A program made the position numbers and the translations under genes. From Alitta virens (lineage: Eukaryota > Annelida > Polychaeta > Phyllodocida > Nereididae), in assembly GCA_932294295.1 (NCBI GenBank), contig OW028585.1:28938720-29002719 (forward strand): a stretch of 64,000 nt of DNA. Reading direction: 5' to 3'. The notes beneath the pieces are model-generated. The model had not been told where the DNA came from, searched no databases, and saw only the letters and a list, made by a program, of their open reading frames with translations. Below are positions 21,087-30,487 of this stretch, piece by piece (position 1 is the first letter of the stretch; each line of letters starts with the position of its first letter).

Positions 21087-23546
21087 TCACAAAACACAAA
21101 CTTGACTAATCTCAAGATAACACTCATCCGAGGCATCATTTTGCTGCTCGATATTTCCAGCGTGTGATGTCACAATGTGATGCCTCAACTTGCTTGGTTG
21201 TACAAAACTTTTACCACAATGAGAGCACTGATAAGGTCTATCATTGTTGTGCAACATCATATGCGCCTTCAAATTCCCGTTGAGAGCGAAACTCTTCCCG
21301 CACACAGGGCACACATAAGGTTTCTCCCCAGTGTGTGTCCTCATGTGCGAGATTACGTGCTGTTCCTGAGTGAATCTCCTCTCACACATGCTGCATTGGA
21401 AAGGCTTCTCCCCAGTATGTGTCCTCACGTGTTTAACCAAGCTACTTTCAGATGGAAAACGTTTACCGCACACATCACAAACGAAATTCTTCTTCGGTTG
21501 GTAATCCGTCTCGTGGCGTGCTAAATGAAGGTCGAAGCTGTCTTTTTCCGCAAATGCTTTCCCACACAGACTACACTTGTAATTGTAAGACGTTTGTCTA
21601 CCACTTCTACTACGACTACAGTGCACAAGCTTGTGCGCTTCTAGGCTTCTTTTCAACACAAAACCTCTCCCACATTTGCTGCACTTGTGCGGTTTTTCTT
21701 CATCACATAGGTGCTTTTTCACGTGCAAATTCAGCGTCTCTCTTAATTTGTACGAGACCCCACATACGTCGCATGTATGTGGCCTCTCCTCGCTATGCAC
21801 TGACATGTGCGTTCTCAAGTGAGCTGCCTGGATAAATCTTTTATTGCACACCTTGCAAACATAAGGCCGTTCTCCAGTGTGGATTCTCAAGTGAATTCTC
21901 AGATGAACTCTTTCCCTAAATTTCATCCCACAAACATTGCACAAGTAACGCCTTTCTCCGGTATGAATCCGCCTATGTCTTATATAACCACTTCTTGATT
22001 TCAATACTTGACCACAAACAGTACAAAGATAATCTCTCTTAATTTCTTTTTTCTTTCTCCTTTTTTTGACTGGAATAGGGGCGTCTTTAGATGCCTTAAC
22101 ATCTCTTGGCTCCTCCTGAACTCGATTTGCCTCAGTTTCAGCTAAATTTTCGGAGGTACAGGCTTCATCGACTCGAGTATTGTTTGCTTCAGCTACATTT
22201 TCTGAGTTAGCAGATTCACTATTCAGCGTAGTGTTGGTTGATTCAACAACATTTTCTAAGTTAGTAGCTTCATCACTCCGAGTACTATTTGCTGATTCAG
22301 CTAAATTTTGAGAAGCATCTTTTGTTGTCTTTGGCACACTAATGTATTTTTGAGCAATGATGTCTAAGGCTGATGCTACCTCAGCAAGTTGATCATTTTT
22401 AGACTTTTTCAACTTGTCTAAGCTTGTAATCCGCTTTTTAAGTCCATTGGTCATGTACTTCGCCAAACTTTCAAGGGTAGCTGCTTTGGCTTTCACTTCA
22501 CCAGCTGTATATGCTGATAAATAAGTCATTGGTGACGACAAAGTATTGATGGCCACTGCTTGCTTCTTAATCCCTTCTGTCACTGTCTCTGCAAAATCTT
22601 CCAGGGCTGTAGCTTCGTCTTTAAGCATTGCAGCAACAGATTTCGCTAAAGTTTCCAGAGATGCTGCACAATTCTTCAACTCCACCACATCATGCACCTT
22701 ACTGTGCACAGTTAAGTCATCTATTGTTTTGAACGTTTTCCCACAGGTTTTGCAAACTATAACTTTATCTTTCGTATGGACTTTCATGTGTTCTTTCAAC
22801 AGAGATGGGTGTCTGTATTCTTTTCTACAAACCGTGCAAGTGTTAGGCCGCAGTTTTTTGTGGTTTTTAATGTGTTTGTCCAGAAGATTCTTCTTGGTGA
22901 ACATTACACCACAAATATCACATGTCAACAGATTGTCCTTGTGCGATTTCATGTGTTCAGTTAGCGCAGAGTTCTGGTTGAATACCTTGTCACAGAGTTC
23001 GCAGGAATAAAATTTCCCTGCTGTCTTTTCGTGCACTTGTGCAGACATTTCACCAGCAGCGATCTTGTCAATTTCATCTTTTTCGTAAACAACACCATGT
23101 ATGCCCATGTGGAACATCAACTGATATTGCAGCGGAAATTTCATTCCACATTTTTTGCAAATATGTTGCTTCTCTTTATTGTGTACAGCCATGTGCTTGG
23201 AGAGAACCGCTGAACTTCCAAATCTTTTACTACAGACTTTGCATGTGTGCACATCATCCTCAGGATGGGTTTTCATGTGTTTGACCAGGTCACTTGCTTT
23301 GAGGAACATCAATCCACAAACTTTACATTGATGGAGTTCAATCTGACTTTCACTGGTATTTCCACCCTTACTTGTCTGTAAAATAATATATTTTACATTA
23401 TTTTCAGGATTTTTCATCAATCCCTCTTGAACATGAGCTGCATTTTCGCCTATTTCTGGATCTGCATTTTCGCCTTTTTCGGGATTATGTATAACATCCA
23501 TGTTCAAACGGTCTTCCGAAGGTCCAGCTTTGGGTTCGTCAGACAT
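21087..23546 (-). CDS. C2H2 zinc-finger protein B (7 + 10 fingers, helical repeat)
   Basis: An intact 819-aa frame starting MSDEPKAGPSED at 23546. Seven C2H2 fingers (residues about 72-284, HQCKVCGLMF to IVCKTCGKTF) are followed by about 120 residues of an amphipathic repeat (about 290-410), for example ALEDFAETVTEGIKKQA and TLESLAKYMTNGLKKR. Next come an acidic Ser/Thr/Asn-rich linker, a basic nuclear-localisation-like patch (KKRRKKKEIKR) and ten more fingers to the C-terminus, several joined by TGEKP/TGERP linkers. Predicted role: nuclear DNA-binding regulator, with the helical region likely mediating self-association or partner binding (inference). A conserved acceptor (GTTTCAG) lies 50 bp upstream, so a non-coding first exon precedes. 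The closest paralogue is C at 24995-27355. Confidence 0.92.
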   Translation of the reverse strand: MSDEPKAGPSEDRLNMDVIHNPEKGENADPEIGENAAHVQEGLMKNPENNVKYIILQTSKGGNTSESQIELHQCKVCGLMFLKASDLVKHMKTHPEDDVHTCKVCSKRFGSSAVLSKHMAVHNKEKQHICKKCGMKFPLQYQLMFHMGIHGVVYEKDEIDKIAAGEMSAQVHEKTAGKFYSCELCDKVFNQNSALTEHMKSHKDNLLTCDICGVMFTKKNLLDKHIKNHKKLRPNTCTVCRKEYRHPSLLKEHMKVHTKDKVIVCKTCGKTFKTIDDLTVHSKVHDVVELKNCAASLETLAKSVAAMLKDEATALEDFAETVTEGIKKQAVAINTLSSPMTYLSAYTAGEVKAKAATLESLAKYMTNGLKKRITSLDKLKKSKNDQLAEVASALDIIAQKYISVPKTTKDASQNLAESANSTRSDEATNLENVVESTNTTLNSESANSENVAEANNTRVDEACTSENLAETEANRVQEEPRDVKASKDAPIPVKKRRKKKEIKRDYLCTVCGQVLKSRSGYIRHRRIHTGERRYLCNVCGMKFRERVHLRIHLRIHTGERPYVCKVCNKRFIQAAHLRTHMSVHSEERPHTCDVCGVSYKLRETLNLHVKKHLCDEEKPHKCSKCGRGFVLKRSLEAHKLVHCSRSRSGRQTSYNYKCSLCGKAFAEKDSFDLHLARHETDYQPKKNFVCDVCGKRFPSESSLVKHVRTHTGEKPFQCSMCERRFTQEQHVISHMRTHTGEKPYVCPVCGKSFALNGNLKAHMMLHNNDRPYQCSHCGKSFVQPSKLRHHIVTSHAGNIEQQNDASDECYLEISQVCVL

Positions 23547-23598
23547 GATTACACTTCACTTGGTCCAGTGGTCCAGTTAAAGACAGTGGCCTCTTCTG
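23547..23598 (-). other. 5' UTR segment and intron acceptor of gene B
   Basis: On the minus strand TTTGTGTATTTGTTTCAG precedes AAGAGGCCACTG, giving an exon edge at 23595 and a short leader before the ATG. The same acceptor context recurs at C and D, and in looser form at E and F. Confidence 0.65.
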
Positions 23599-23978
23599 AA
23601 ACAAATACACAAAATCTGAAAATGTATAATGAGTATTTAACCAACATGAACAGAAAAACACAGGAATAGTTATTTGGTCTTTGAGCCGATTTCACTAAAT
23701 TGCACAATTTATCACTAAATTTAAAATCACAATCAGCCAAATCTATCACTGTAAGCCAAATCGCCATATCTCATTTCTGAGCCCTGACAGATATTCAAGC
23801 TACAAGTCAACAGCAAATACAAGGCAAATGAATAAATCAATTTATCAGATTGAAAATCGAACAAACGTTAACCATGGTAGACCTCAAACACATATGCGCA
23901 GAAATGGCATTTTAAAAAGGGCCGTGTGTTGGTTCACTTGATCACTGTATTACCAACCATACATCATTAATCACTGTA

Positions 23979-24287
23979 GTGGATTTTCACGGAAGGTTCT
24001 CTGTATTTCCACCAGGTGGCTACGACAGAATACTGCAATTCTATTGGCTGAAAAAGTTCCCGCCCTTGACTCAGATTGGCTGAAGCTAAGTGCATCCTAG
24101 CAGCAGTATTTTTAGTGCATTTTAATGTATATTTGACCTTTTATCATTTAGTTGATTTCCGTTATTTCAAATTATATTTATGGAATCAATTAGTTATGAC
24201 CTACTATGTCTGAAAAGCAAAATGAGTAATAAGAGAAGAGAAAAGAATTATGTCTTGTTGAATTCAGGACTGCTCAGTGAAAAAGAC
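23979..24287 (+). mobile_element. TA-flanked MITE, family M1, copy 3
   Basis: The best-preserved solitary copy (309 bp), with ends GTGGATTTTCACGGAAGG and CTCAGTGAAAAAGAC and TA duplicated on each side. It lies between genes B and C. Confidence 0.8.
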
Positions 24288-24289
24288 TA

Positions 24290-24993
24290 TTGATGCATAG
24301 AAGCTAGTCATAACCACACCAGCAGGAATTCAGGATGACATAAGTAATTGTCTTTACGCGAAACACTTCATACTGGTAGTTTGGCCAACCTTGAGATAAG
24401 CAACGCATTGTATTAATGACATTTGTGACTTGCTTTATTATCAAACATACTACAGTCTCGAATTCTCTAACTATTCATTTGTACAATTCATTGGCATGCC
24501 ATACACAACTATACAATAAAGTCTGATAGGCCAAAACCTTACATCTAACAATGAAAAGCATAACATGAACGATTGAATATAGGAAGACATCAATAAACAT
24601 AATATGCCAAATAAAAACATCAAAATATGTCCGGAGTGATACGAAATTCCTGTTTAAAATTAAAAAAATCCTACACTATGTGCACTAGCACTTAGTATCC
24701 TATTGATACAAAGAGCACTAACATCCATCATAAAGCACTGCCAGTTCCAGCACATTAACAGACCATGTAGTTTCACTACAAAATAACCCACTGGCAAGCT
24801 TCCATTAGACTGACTTCACACAATTGTGATGTAAGTACTGTGTTAATTGTCGTATAAGCCATATATTCACAAGTAATCAAGTGATAGTCTTTTTTTGCTG
24901 AAGTTAGCTGTAATAAGTCACAAATCCTGAACTGTTTCCTCATTAATTTCAACAAAGCACTACACATCATGAGTATAAAGCACTCTGAATAAA
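24290..24993. other. 3' flank of zinc-finger gene C
   Basis: Non-coding AT-rich sequence. No repeat boundary or RNA gene is recognised. Confidence 0.4.
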
Positions 24994-24994
24994 C

Positions 24995-27355
24995 CTACAT
25001 TGACGGTGGGTGCTCACGGTGTGACGTTACCATATGATGCCTTAACTTGTTCTGAGCTACAAATCTCTTATCACAAAGAGTGCATTTAAAAGGTCTATCA
25101 TCATTGTGTAACATCATATGCGCCTTCAAATTCCCATTTTGAGTGAATCTTTTGCCACACAAAGTGCACTCATAAGGTTTATCACCCGTGTGTATCCTCA
25201 TGTGCGTTTTCAATTGCTGTTTTTGGATAAATCTCCTCTGACAAACACCGCATTGGAAAGGTTTCTCACCAGTGTGTGTCCTCATGTGATCAGTTAGGCT
25301 TTTTGTACCCTGACAACCTTTACCACACACTTCACAAATGTTAACTATCAGCTTCCGTTGGTAAGTGCCCTGGTGTTGCGCCATATGAACGTGAAAACTG
25401 GCTCTATGCGCAAATGCTTTCCCACACAGACTGCATTCGTAAGGCGTTACTCCACTATGCATGACCATGTGAGCCGTTAGGCCGCATTTCAACACAAAAC
25501 CTTTACCGCATTCGCCGCACTGGTGCGGTCTGTCTTCCTCACTTAGGTGTACCCTCTTGTGGACGCTCAGCACATCTCCTGATTTGTACGACTTCCCACA
25601 AATTTTACATTTATACGGTCTTTCGTCACTGTGAACCGCCCTGTGCGTTCTCAAGTGAGCTGCCTGGATAAATCTTTTCTTGCAAACCATGCAAGCGTAA
25701 GGCCGTTCTCCGGTGTGAGTTCTCATATGCATTCTCAGATGTGCTCTTTCCATAAATGTCATCCCACAAACATTACATAAGTAAGGTTTTTCTCCAGTGT
25801 GTTTCCTCTTGTGTCTTATACAACTACTATTTGATTTTAATACTTGACCACAAACAGTACAAAGATAATCTTTTTTGCTGTTCTTGACTGGAACAGGTGC
25901 GTCTTTTGAAGTCTGAACATCTCTTGGTTCCTCATGAACTCGATCTGCCTCAGTTTCTGCCAGATTTTCTGAGTCAGCAGCTCCATCACTCAGGGTACTG
26001 TTCATTGCTTCACCTGCATCTTCTAAATTAGCAGGTTCAGCAATGTATTCTGAGTTAGCCGCTTCATCATTCACAGTACCATTTGATGATTCAGCAACAT
26101 TTTGAGCGGCACCCTCGGTTATTGATTCAGTTACATTTTGAGAGATAGCATCAGTAGTTTTTGGCTCACAAATATATTTTTGAGCAATGATGTCCAAAGC
26201 TGATGCTACCTCAGCAAGTTTATCACTTTTGGACTTTTTCAACTTGTCTAAGTTTGTAATCCGCTTTTTAAGTCCATTGGTCATGTACTTCGCCAAACTT
26301 TCAAGGGTACCTGCTTTGGCTTTTACTTCATAAGCTGTAGATGCTGACAAAAAAGTCATGGATGCTGACAGAGTATTGATGGCCACTGCTTGCTTCTTAA
26401 TCCCTTTTGTCACAGACTCTGCAAAATCCTCTAGAGCTTCAGCATCTTCTTTAAGCGCTGCAGCAACTGATTCAGCAAAAATTTCCAGAGATGCTGCATG
26501 GTTTTTTAAATCATCAATCACATTGTGTTCCTTACTATGCACAGTTAAGTCATCTATTGAGTTAAATATTTTCCCGCACGTACTGCACACTATAACTTTC
26601 TCGTTAGTGTGGACTTTCATGTGTTTTTTCAGTGGAGCTGGGCGAGAAAATTCTCTTCTACAAACTGTGCAAGTGTTAGGCCGCAGATCACTGTGTTTTT
26701 TAATGTGTATGTCCAGGAAATCTTTCCGACTGAAAATTACACCGCAAATATTGCATGTCAGGTTGTTCTCATTGTGCGATTTCATGTGTGAAGTCAATGC
26801 ACCCTTCTGGTTGCATACTTTGTTACAGAGTTTGCAAGGAAAAGCTTTCACTTTCACTTTCTTTTCATGAAGTTCTGCCGTTTTTTCGATTATCTGAGGC
26901 ACTCCATCTTTTTGGCAAACAACATCATGTACGCTCATGTGGCTCACCAGCTGATCTTGCATCGGAAATTTCATTCCGCATTTATTGCAAACATGCAGTG
27001 ACTCCGTACTGTGTCCTGCCATGTGCTTGGAGAGAACCGCTGGATTTGCAAATCCTTTCCCACAGACTTCGCACGTATGCACCCCATCCTCAGTATGGGT
27101 CTTCAGGTGTTTGGTCAGATCATTTTGTTGGAGGAACATCATACCACAAATTTTACACTGATGAAGTTCCATCCGCCTTGCACTGACACTGTCACTTTTA
27201 TTCGTCCTTACAATGACATATTTCACAAGTTTCCTTTCAGTAATCTCCATCAATTGCTCTTGCACTTTAGCTGCTTTTTTGCCTATTTCTGGCATGTGTT
27301 TCATATCCATATTGAACTGATCTTCCGAAGGTCCAGCTTTGGGTTCGTCTGACAT
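24995..27355 (-). CDS. C2H2 zinc-finger protein C (7 + 10 fingers, helical repeat)
   Basis: An intact 786-aa frame. The start is the ATG at 27355 (MSDEPKAGPSED), while the in-frame codons upstream begin at GTG and belong to the leader. The order matches B: N-terminal motif with KYVIVRTNKSD, seven fingers from about residue 65, the 18-residue amphipathic repeat (ALEDFAESVTKGIKKQA, TLESLAKYMTNGLKKR), an acidic linker rich in AESxN motifs, then ten fingers. Its coding sequence is very close to B in the helical region, but the finger recognition helices differ in many positions, notably in fingers 11-15. In the 14th finger the usual phenylalanine is replaced (CGKGCQGTKSL). Probable nuclear DNA-binding regulator and recent tandem duplicate of B. 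Confidence 0.92.
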   Translation of the reverse strand: MSDEPKAGPSEDQFNMDMKHMPEIGKKAAKVQEQLMEITERKLVKYVIVRTNKSDSVSARRMELHQCKICGMMFLQQNDLTKHLKTHTEDGVHTCEVCGKGFANPAVLSKHMAGHSTESLHVCNKCGMKFPMQDQLVSHMSVHDVVCQKDGVPQIIEKTAELHEKKVKVKAFPCKLCNKVCNQKGALTSHMKSHNENNLTCNICGVIFSRKDFLDIHIKKHSDLRPNTCTVCRREFSRPAPLKKHMKVHTNEKVIVCSTCGKIFNSIDDLTVHSKEHNVIDDLKNHAASLEIFAESVAAALKEDAEALEDFAESVTKGIKKQAVAINTLSASMTFLSASTAYEVKAKAGTLESLAKYMTNGLKKRITNLDKLKKSKSDKLAEVASALDIIAQKYICEPKTTDAISQNVTESITEGAAQNVAESSNGTVNDEAANSEYIAEPANLEDAGEAMNSTLSDGAADSENLAETEADRVHEEPRDVQTSKDAPVPVKNSKKDYLCTVCGQVLKSNSSCIRHKRKHTGEKPYLCNVCGMTFMERAHLRMHMRTHTGERPYACMVCKKRFIQAAHLRTHRAVHSDERPYKCKICGKSYKSGDVLSVHKRVHLSEEDRPHQCGECGKGFVLKCGLTAHMVMHSGVTPYECSLCGKAFAHRASFHVHMAQHQGTYQRKLIVNICEVCGKGCQGTKSLTDHMRTHTGEKPFQCGVCQRRFIQKQQLKTHMRIHTGDKPYECTLCGKRFTQNGNLKAHMMLHNDDRPFKCTLCDKRFVAQNKLRHHMVTSHREHPPSM

Positions 27356-27426
27356 GGTGTGCGGGAGTTCTTGTTGTATGTAATTAAACTTCACTTTTGT
27401 CCAGCTAAAGACGGTGACACCTTCTG
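27356..27426 (-). other. 5' UTR segment and intron acceptor of gene C
   Basis: Minus-strand TGTATTTGTTTCAG is followed by AAGGTGTCACCGTC, giving an exon edge at 27423 that is homologous to the one in B. The leader contains CTGGACAAAAGTGAAG, also related to the B and D leaders. Confidence 0.65.
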
Positions 27427-27429
27427 AAA

Positions 27430-28495
27430 CAAATACACAAAAACTGACAATGTATGGTTATTTTACCAACATGAATGCAGCGCTAACTATCTACATGCTT
27501 AGTGGCTCAGGCCCTGGCCATTCTGAAGTCTCCTCATTTGCCAAATCAAAAGTCAGCAAGAAGAAGACTCATCCTCTCAAGTGCCTGTAATGAGGTTTCT
27601 GTCAAATCCTCCAATCTCATTTTTAGGCACCAGGAGTTATACATGCTACCATAACACCATTTAACAACTTATAATATAAATAACAGGCAAGTCAATAAAT
27701 CAATTCCAGGCATGCACAAATCTTAACCACTGTACCCTAAAACAATCTGGAAAATGAGTGGAAAGCAATGGCATTTTAAAATTTACACAGGTTGTTCAAA
27801 ATGACCTAATACTAGACATGAGAGTCTGACGAGACAGTGTTCATTAGTATAGTAGGCAAAATGGCAGTTAAAAAAAGTATGACACAAAAAGCATCAGGCA
27901 GCAAAATTCAGTACACGTATAGCTCAGTTTGTTATATCGCTAACACTAAAAATGCAACAAGTATGACATCATAGTAGATGGACATGTATATATGATCACT
28001 GAAAATGCTCTACAAAGTGACCTATTGATGGACATATTGCTATCTGTGGGCCCATCTAGTCCACTGGGTTAAAAGTATGTACAACTTGATTTACGGCAGT
28101 AACATCAACAAATGCTCAATCACAATTAATGCATTGAACATAGTCACTATTAAACCATAATAAGATGATATACAAAAGAGAGACTTGATCCAAGTAGTTT
28201 GGCCAACGTAAAGATAATTAACTCATAAGTGGCATCTGTGACTCGACTTTATTATCAATTAACACATCATACATTCTTAAAATCATCCTATCTTATTTGT
28301 ACAATTTATCAGAGATATACACTGTGACCTACACAATTTTCAATCAAGTACCAAGTCTGATGGGCCATAACCTTAACGAAACAATCATCAATTGAACCAT
28401 GGAAAGCATAACACAAACAATTAACTAAAGGAAGACATCAATACACAATGTATTACACATAATATTTTTGCACTTAGTACATATATATAATCTAT
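27430..28495. other. Upstream region of gene C
   Basis: Non-coding. It presumably holds the untranslated first exon and promoter of C, but neither can be placed from sequence. Confidence 0.4.
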
Positions 28496-28500
28496 TAAAC

Positions 28501-28600
28501 TGAGAGAGAAATAACTCTTTGGTAAAACATAAAACTATAATTTGAGAGAGAAATAACTCTTTGGTAAAACATTAAACTACAATTTGAGAGAGAAATAACC
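28501..28600. repeat. 42-bp tandem repeat, about 2.4 copies
   Basis: Units begin TGAGAGAGAAATAACTCTTT at 28501, 28543 and 28585, and are nearly identical. Confidence 0.85.
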
Positions 28601-28946
28601 GACAAGTGCAATTTACATCCACATATATATTCCAATATAACCAGCATATTGCGATGCATATAGATGATAAATTATGTTGTCTTCTTTGAGAAAATTACAT
28701 TGTCAATTAAATGTCCCTAACGCTGAAAACAGAAGACACCAAAAAGTGGTCTACAATTATTTAGCTTTAACAGGACCAGCAGTTTTTTAAAGAGGATTAG
28801 TCAGAAAACTTAATTTCTACATGGTGATCTCCTTCATTGTTTTCTACATGGTGATCTCCTTCATGTTTCATTAAGAAATGAATAAATACAATACTGCCAT
28901 GAGACCCTCCTTGTTTAATGCAAATTGGTGATACAGAGTTACAGTT

Positions 28947-29187
28947 AGTTTCATAAAATACGGTCGACTCTAGCTGTCTGTAGTGACCCGTACCTGGCTG
29001 TGGTCTAAACATGCTAAAGCCAGCTGCTTCTGTCCACTTCTATAGCTAATACTTGGCTTACATCTATCACAAGATAAAATATATACCTTGGTAAATGTAA
29101 GAAATTAATCTAATATATCATAAAATATGTACTTTTAGATCTGGTATCAATTTGATGGGCTGTTTTTAAGGAAACTAACTGTACAGT
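28947..29187. repeat. Dispersed block R1, copy 2
   Basis: Homologous over about 240 bp to 14621-14893. The shared minus-strand frame MFRPQP...YRQLESTVFYET is preserved with three conservative changes. It sits about 1.6 kb upstream of gene C, while copy 1 sits about 2.9 kb upstream of gene A. Confidence 0.65.
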
Positions 29188-29275
29188 CTAGTGCTCCATA
29201 CCGGTACGATATACATTAAGTAAACCGTTATGCTGCCTCCGATATGAATACCGGTACGGCCGCGCCGTTTTCCAA

Positions 29276-29406
29276 TGTGTGTGTGTGATTAGGGCTTTAC
29301 GTCCTGTATTTCTGCACCAGTTGGGCTAATTAGGACAGGCATGAATCGAACCCGGGACCCAGCGGTTGGAAGCCCAGAGCGCTACCTCTGAGCTAGGCCC
29401 CCGCCC
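29276..29406 (-). mobile_element. tRNA-Gly-like SINE, copy 4 (internal deletion)
   Basis: The full tRNA head with A and B boxes and the tail are present, but the body between GGACAGGC and GAATCGAACCC is deleted. The 3' tail is (CA)n. The flanks are only loosely duplicated (GCCGTTTTCC / GCCATTTTCC). Confidence 0.8.
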
Positions 29407-29409
29407 TGC

Positions 29410-30487
29410 CGCCATTTTCCGATATGATGGCCGTCATTTTACTGTATTTATATACTGGGAAAGTGTTTAAATGGTCTTGTACAATCCTAAATCGATTGAA
29501 CTTAGATGAATTGCAATTAGGAAGTTGCCTACATGATGACAGGTGTTAATCAAAAGTGTGAACTGAACTTGACTACAACTCAGCAAGTGTCAATAGTTAA
29601 TTGCAATTCAACATTTCAAAGCAAAACAGAAAGGATTGTAGGCCTATTAAAATTAATTGAACTTCCTATTACTCTTACTGTATAACCTCAGGTTACCATT
29701 AAAAATAGGAGTTGTAGGATTCCTCATTGATGTCACTTTTTTGCCATTATTACAAGATTTGGCTTTTAAAAAAGAAGCTGAAAACTGACTTACATTATTT
29801 TGACCTATTATAATGGAGAATACCTAGAAGTCTTACACAGTTCTGAAATATATTCTACAAAACTAATCCTAGAGATTGTTTATATGGTACATTTTCTGGG
29901 AGACCTTACCAGAAATTGTTAAGTATGATTTATGAATAACTAAACATAAGAAAAGTGATTTTCTGATAAGAAAATAGATGGAATGTAAACAAACATGGCT
30001 TCAAAAGGAAAATGGCCACATCAATTTGTGGTCCCCAAGCCATTTTTTTTCTATTTCTTCATACTAGTACAGTCCCAAGAGATGCAACTACATATCAGGT
30101 TACACTACAGCTGAATACATCTGCAATATGGCAGCATACGGGACAAATAACTTAGAGCAGGACTTGAAGCTGAATAGACCCCGACCGAGAAGTCTATTTG
30201 CGTCATCCACAACATATTGAACACTCATTCAGCATTTAATAACATCTACTTTAAAATGTTAAAATCTTTGGCACCTCCAGAATTTCACTATCGAAGCACA
30301 ATTAGATGATGTCATCATTGAATGTACACAAGAATAGATGACGACAATGCTTACAGCTGCTTCGATGGCACTGACCTCCGGTGGTACTTTTCTTCCCTCT
30401 TGGTTGAAAAAGAAAAATAAGCCGCTTTGGTTCAAACAGTTAAAAAAGTCTTCCGAAGTTCTGAATTTACCAGGTTTGACCCAAGCA
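29410..30487. other. 3' flank of zinc-finger pseudogene D
   Basis: Non-coding, AT-rich, with no recognised repeat. Confidence 0.4.

Noticed and set aside
22546..23010. Long plus-strand open frames opposite zinc-finger genes (also 26358-26870, 32332-32883, 12503-12790)
   Set aside because: They are antisense shadows of highly repetitive coding sequence, with no domain, splice context or plausible start.
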